The position numbers and the translations under genes are program-made. Below the pieces are notes generated by a model. That model did not search any database and was not told the origin of the DNA. It worked only from the letters and a program-made list of their open reading frames with translations. From CAMYMQ01 sp963730305 (GTDB lineage Bacteria; Pseudomonadota; Alphaproteobacteria; Bin65), in NCBI GenBank assembly GCA_963730305.1, contig CAVSRB010000009.1:1-64000 (forward strand): a DNA stretch of 64,000 bases, in the 5' to 3' direction. Shown piece by piece: positions 63,639-64,000 of this stretch (positions within the stretch are counted from its first letter, which is position 1; each line of letters starts with the position of its first letter).

Positions 63639-64000
63639 ATGCGCTTCTCGATCGAGCCGGTCCTCGACGCCTTCCCCGGCTACCGCGTCGGCGTGGTCGT
63701 CGCCGAGGACCTGAGCGTCCCCGAGGCGTCGGGGGCCGAATGGGACGCGGCGATGACCGCGATCGAGGCGGCGGTGCGGGCGCGCTGGGCCGGGGTCGAG
63801 CTGTCGCAGATCCCCGGCATCGCCGACTGGCGTGCGGCCTACAAGGCGTTCGGCATCAAGCGGACCAGCTACCGCTCCTCGGTCGAGCGGCTGGTCAAGA
63901 ACATCCTCGCCGGCCGGCCGCTGCCGCGGATCAACGGGCTGGTCGACATCTACAACGCGCTGTCGGCCCAATTCGTCCTGCCTGCCGGGGCCGACGACCT
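63639..64000 (+). CDS. B3/B4 tRNA-binding-domain protein (partial, runs off the window)
   Basis: At least 120 residues, starting MRFSIEPVLDAFPGYRVGVV, with IADWRAAYKAFGIKRTSYRS and VERLVKNILAGRPLPRINGL, the signature of the B3/B4 domain of phenylalanyl-tRNA synthetase beta found as a free-standing protein (COG3382). Free-standing forms may bind or edit tRNA or aminoacyl adducts. The ATG is preceded by GAGGAAAG. No stop before 64000. Confidence 0.88.
   Translation, partial: MRFSIEPVLDAFPGYRVGVVVAEDLSVPEASGAEWDAAMTAIEAAVRARWAGVELSQIPGIADWRAAYKAFGIKRTSYRSSVERLVKNILAGRPLPRINGLVDIYNALSAQFVLPAGADD

Overview
The window is a GC-rich (about 70 percent by eye) chromosomal segment of a Gram-negative alphaproteobacterium, most likely of the order Rhodospirillales or a relative. 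Pointers are the TRAP-type dicarboxylate-like transporter, the heptose/Kdo/lipid A genes (gmhA, hldE, waaA, lpxK, msbA-like), an MmcB gene preceded by a GTTC-N7-GTTC LexA box, a TTAA-N7-TTAA CtrA-type box and DUF4170. I see no rRNA, tRNA, insertion sequence, prophage or CRISPR array. Layout is housekeeping plus accessory genes in short operons.

Layout. 0.2-2.6 kb: pmbA and an extended SDR. 2.9-7 kb: TRAP operon dctPQM divergent from an IclR regulator. 7.1-10.3 kb: NupC-type transporter, a glycosyltransferase and a hexapeptide acyltransferase. 10.3-14.4 kb: rsmD, a RluB-type pseudouridine synthase, a PuuD-like amidase divergent from a MarR regulator, tadA. 14.5-17.9 kb: a 1128-residue SAM/adenylate cyclase/ATPase/TPR protein. 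18-27 kb: two SDRs, a GNAT-histone deacetylase fusion, a TetR/methyltransferase pair with a clear operator, a CPA1 antiporter, a fasciclin lipoprotein. 27.8-32.7 kb: gmhA-hldE, an NnrU-like methyltransferase, mmcB, hemolysin III. 32.9-37.9 kb: a LysR regulator divergent from an Fe-S protein, a VAO/PCMH-type flavoprotein and a methyltransferase. 38.3-43 kb: Gdt1-like protein, purD, xseA, M23 peptidase. 43.2-48.7 kb: the lipid A/Kdo operon. 48.9-55.9 kb: leuA with a leucine leader peptide, a secreted CHAT/caspase-like protein, Pmp3, ubiD, YbjN. 56-61 kb: DJ-1 amidase, OxyR-like regulator, nhaA with a structured leader, two universal stress proteins. 61.6-64 kb: HdeD-like, DUF4170, an unknown protein and a B3/B4-domain protein cut by the window end.

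Two genome-scale properties stand out. First, at least a dozen conserved genes (nupC, rluB, tadA, an SDR, hlyIII, a lysR, purD, xseA, ubiD, hdeD-like, DUF4170) are interrupted by a single inserted base, while the Fe-S/flavoprotein pair at 34.4-36.9 kb carries more than ten indels; this looks mainly like residual sequencing error, with a possible genuine pseudogene cluster. Second, intergenic regions are full of palindromic repeats from several families, including one with at least four copies here. Regulatory signals readable by eye include operators for TetR, MarR, OxyR and LexA, a leuA attenuator-like leader, a possible Li+/Na+ riboswitch before nhaA, and an unassigned GATAACC triple repeat with 10-bp period before two unrelated genes.
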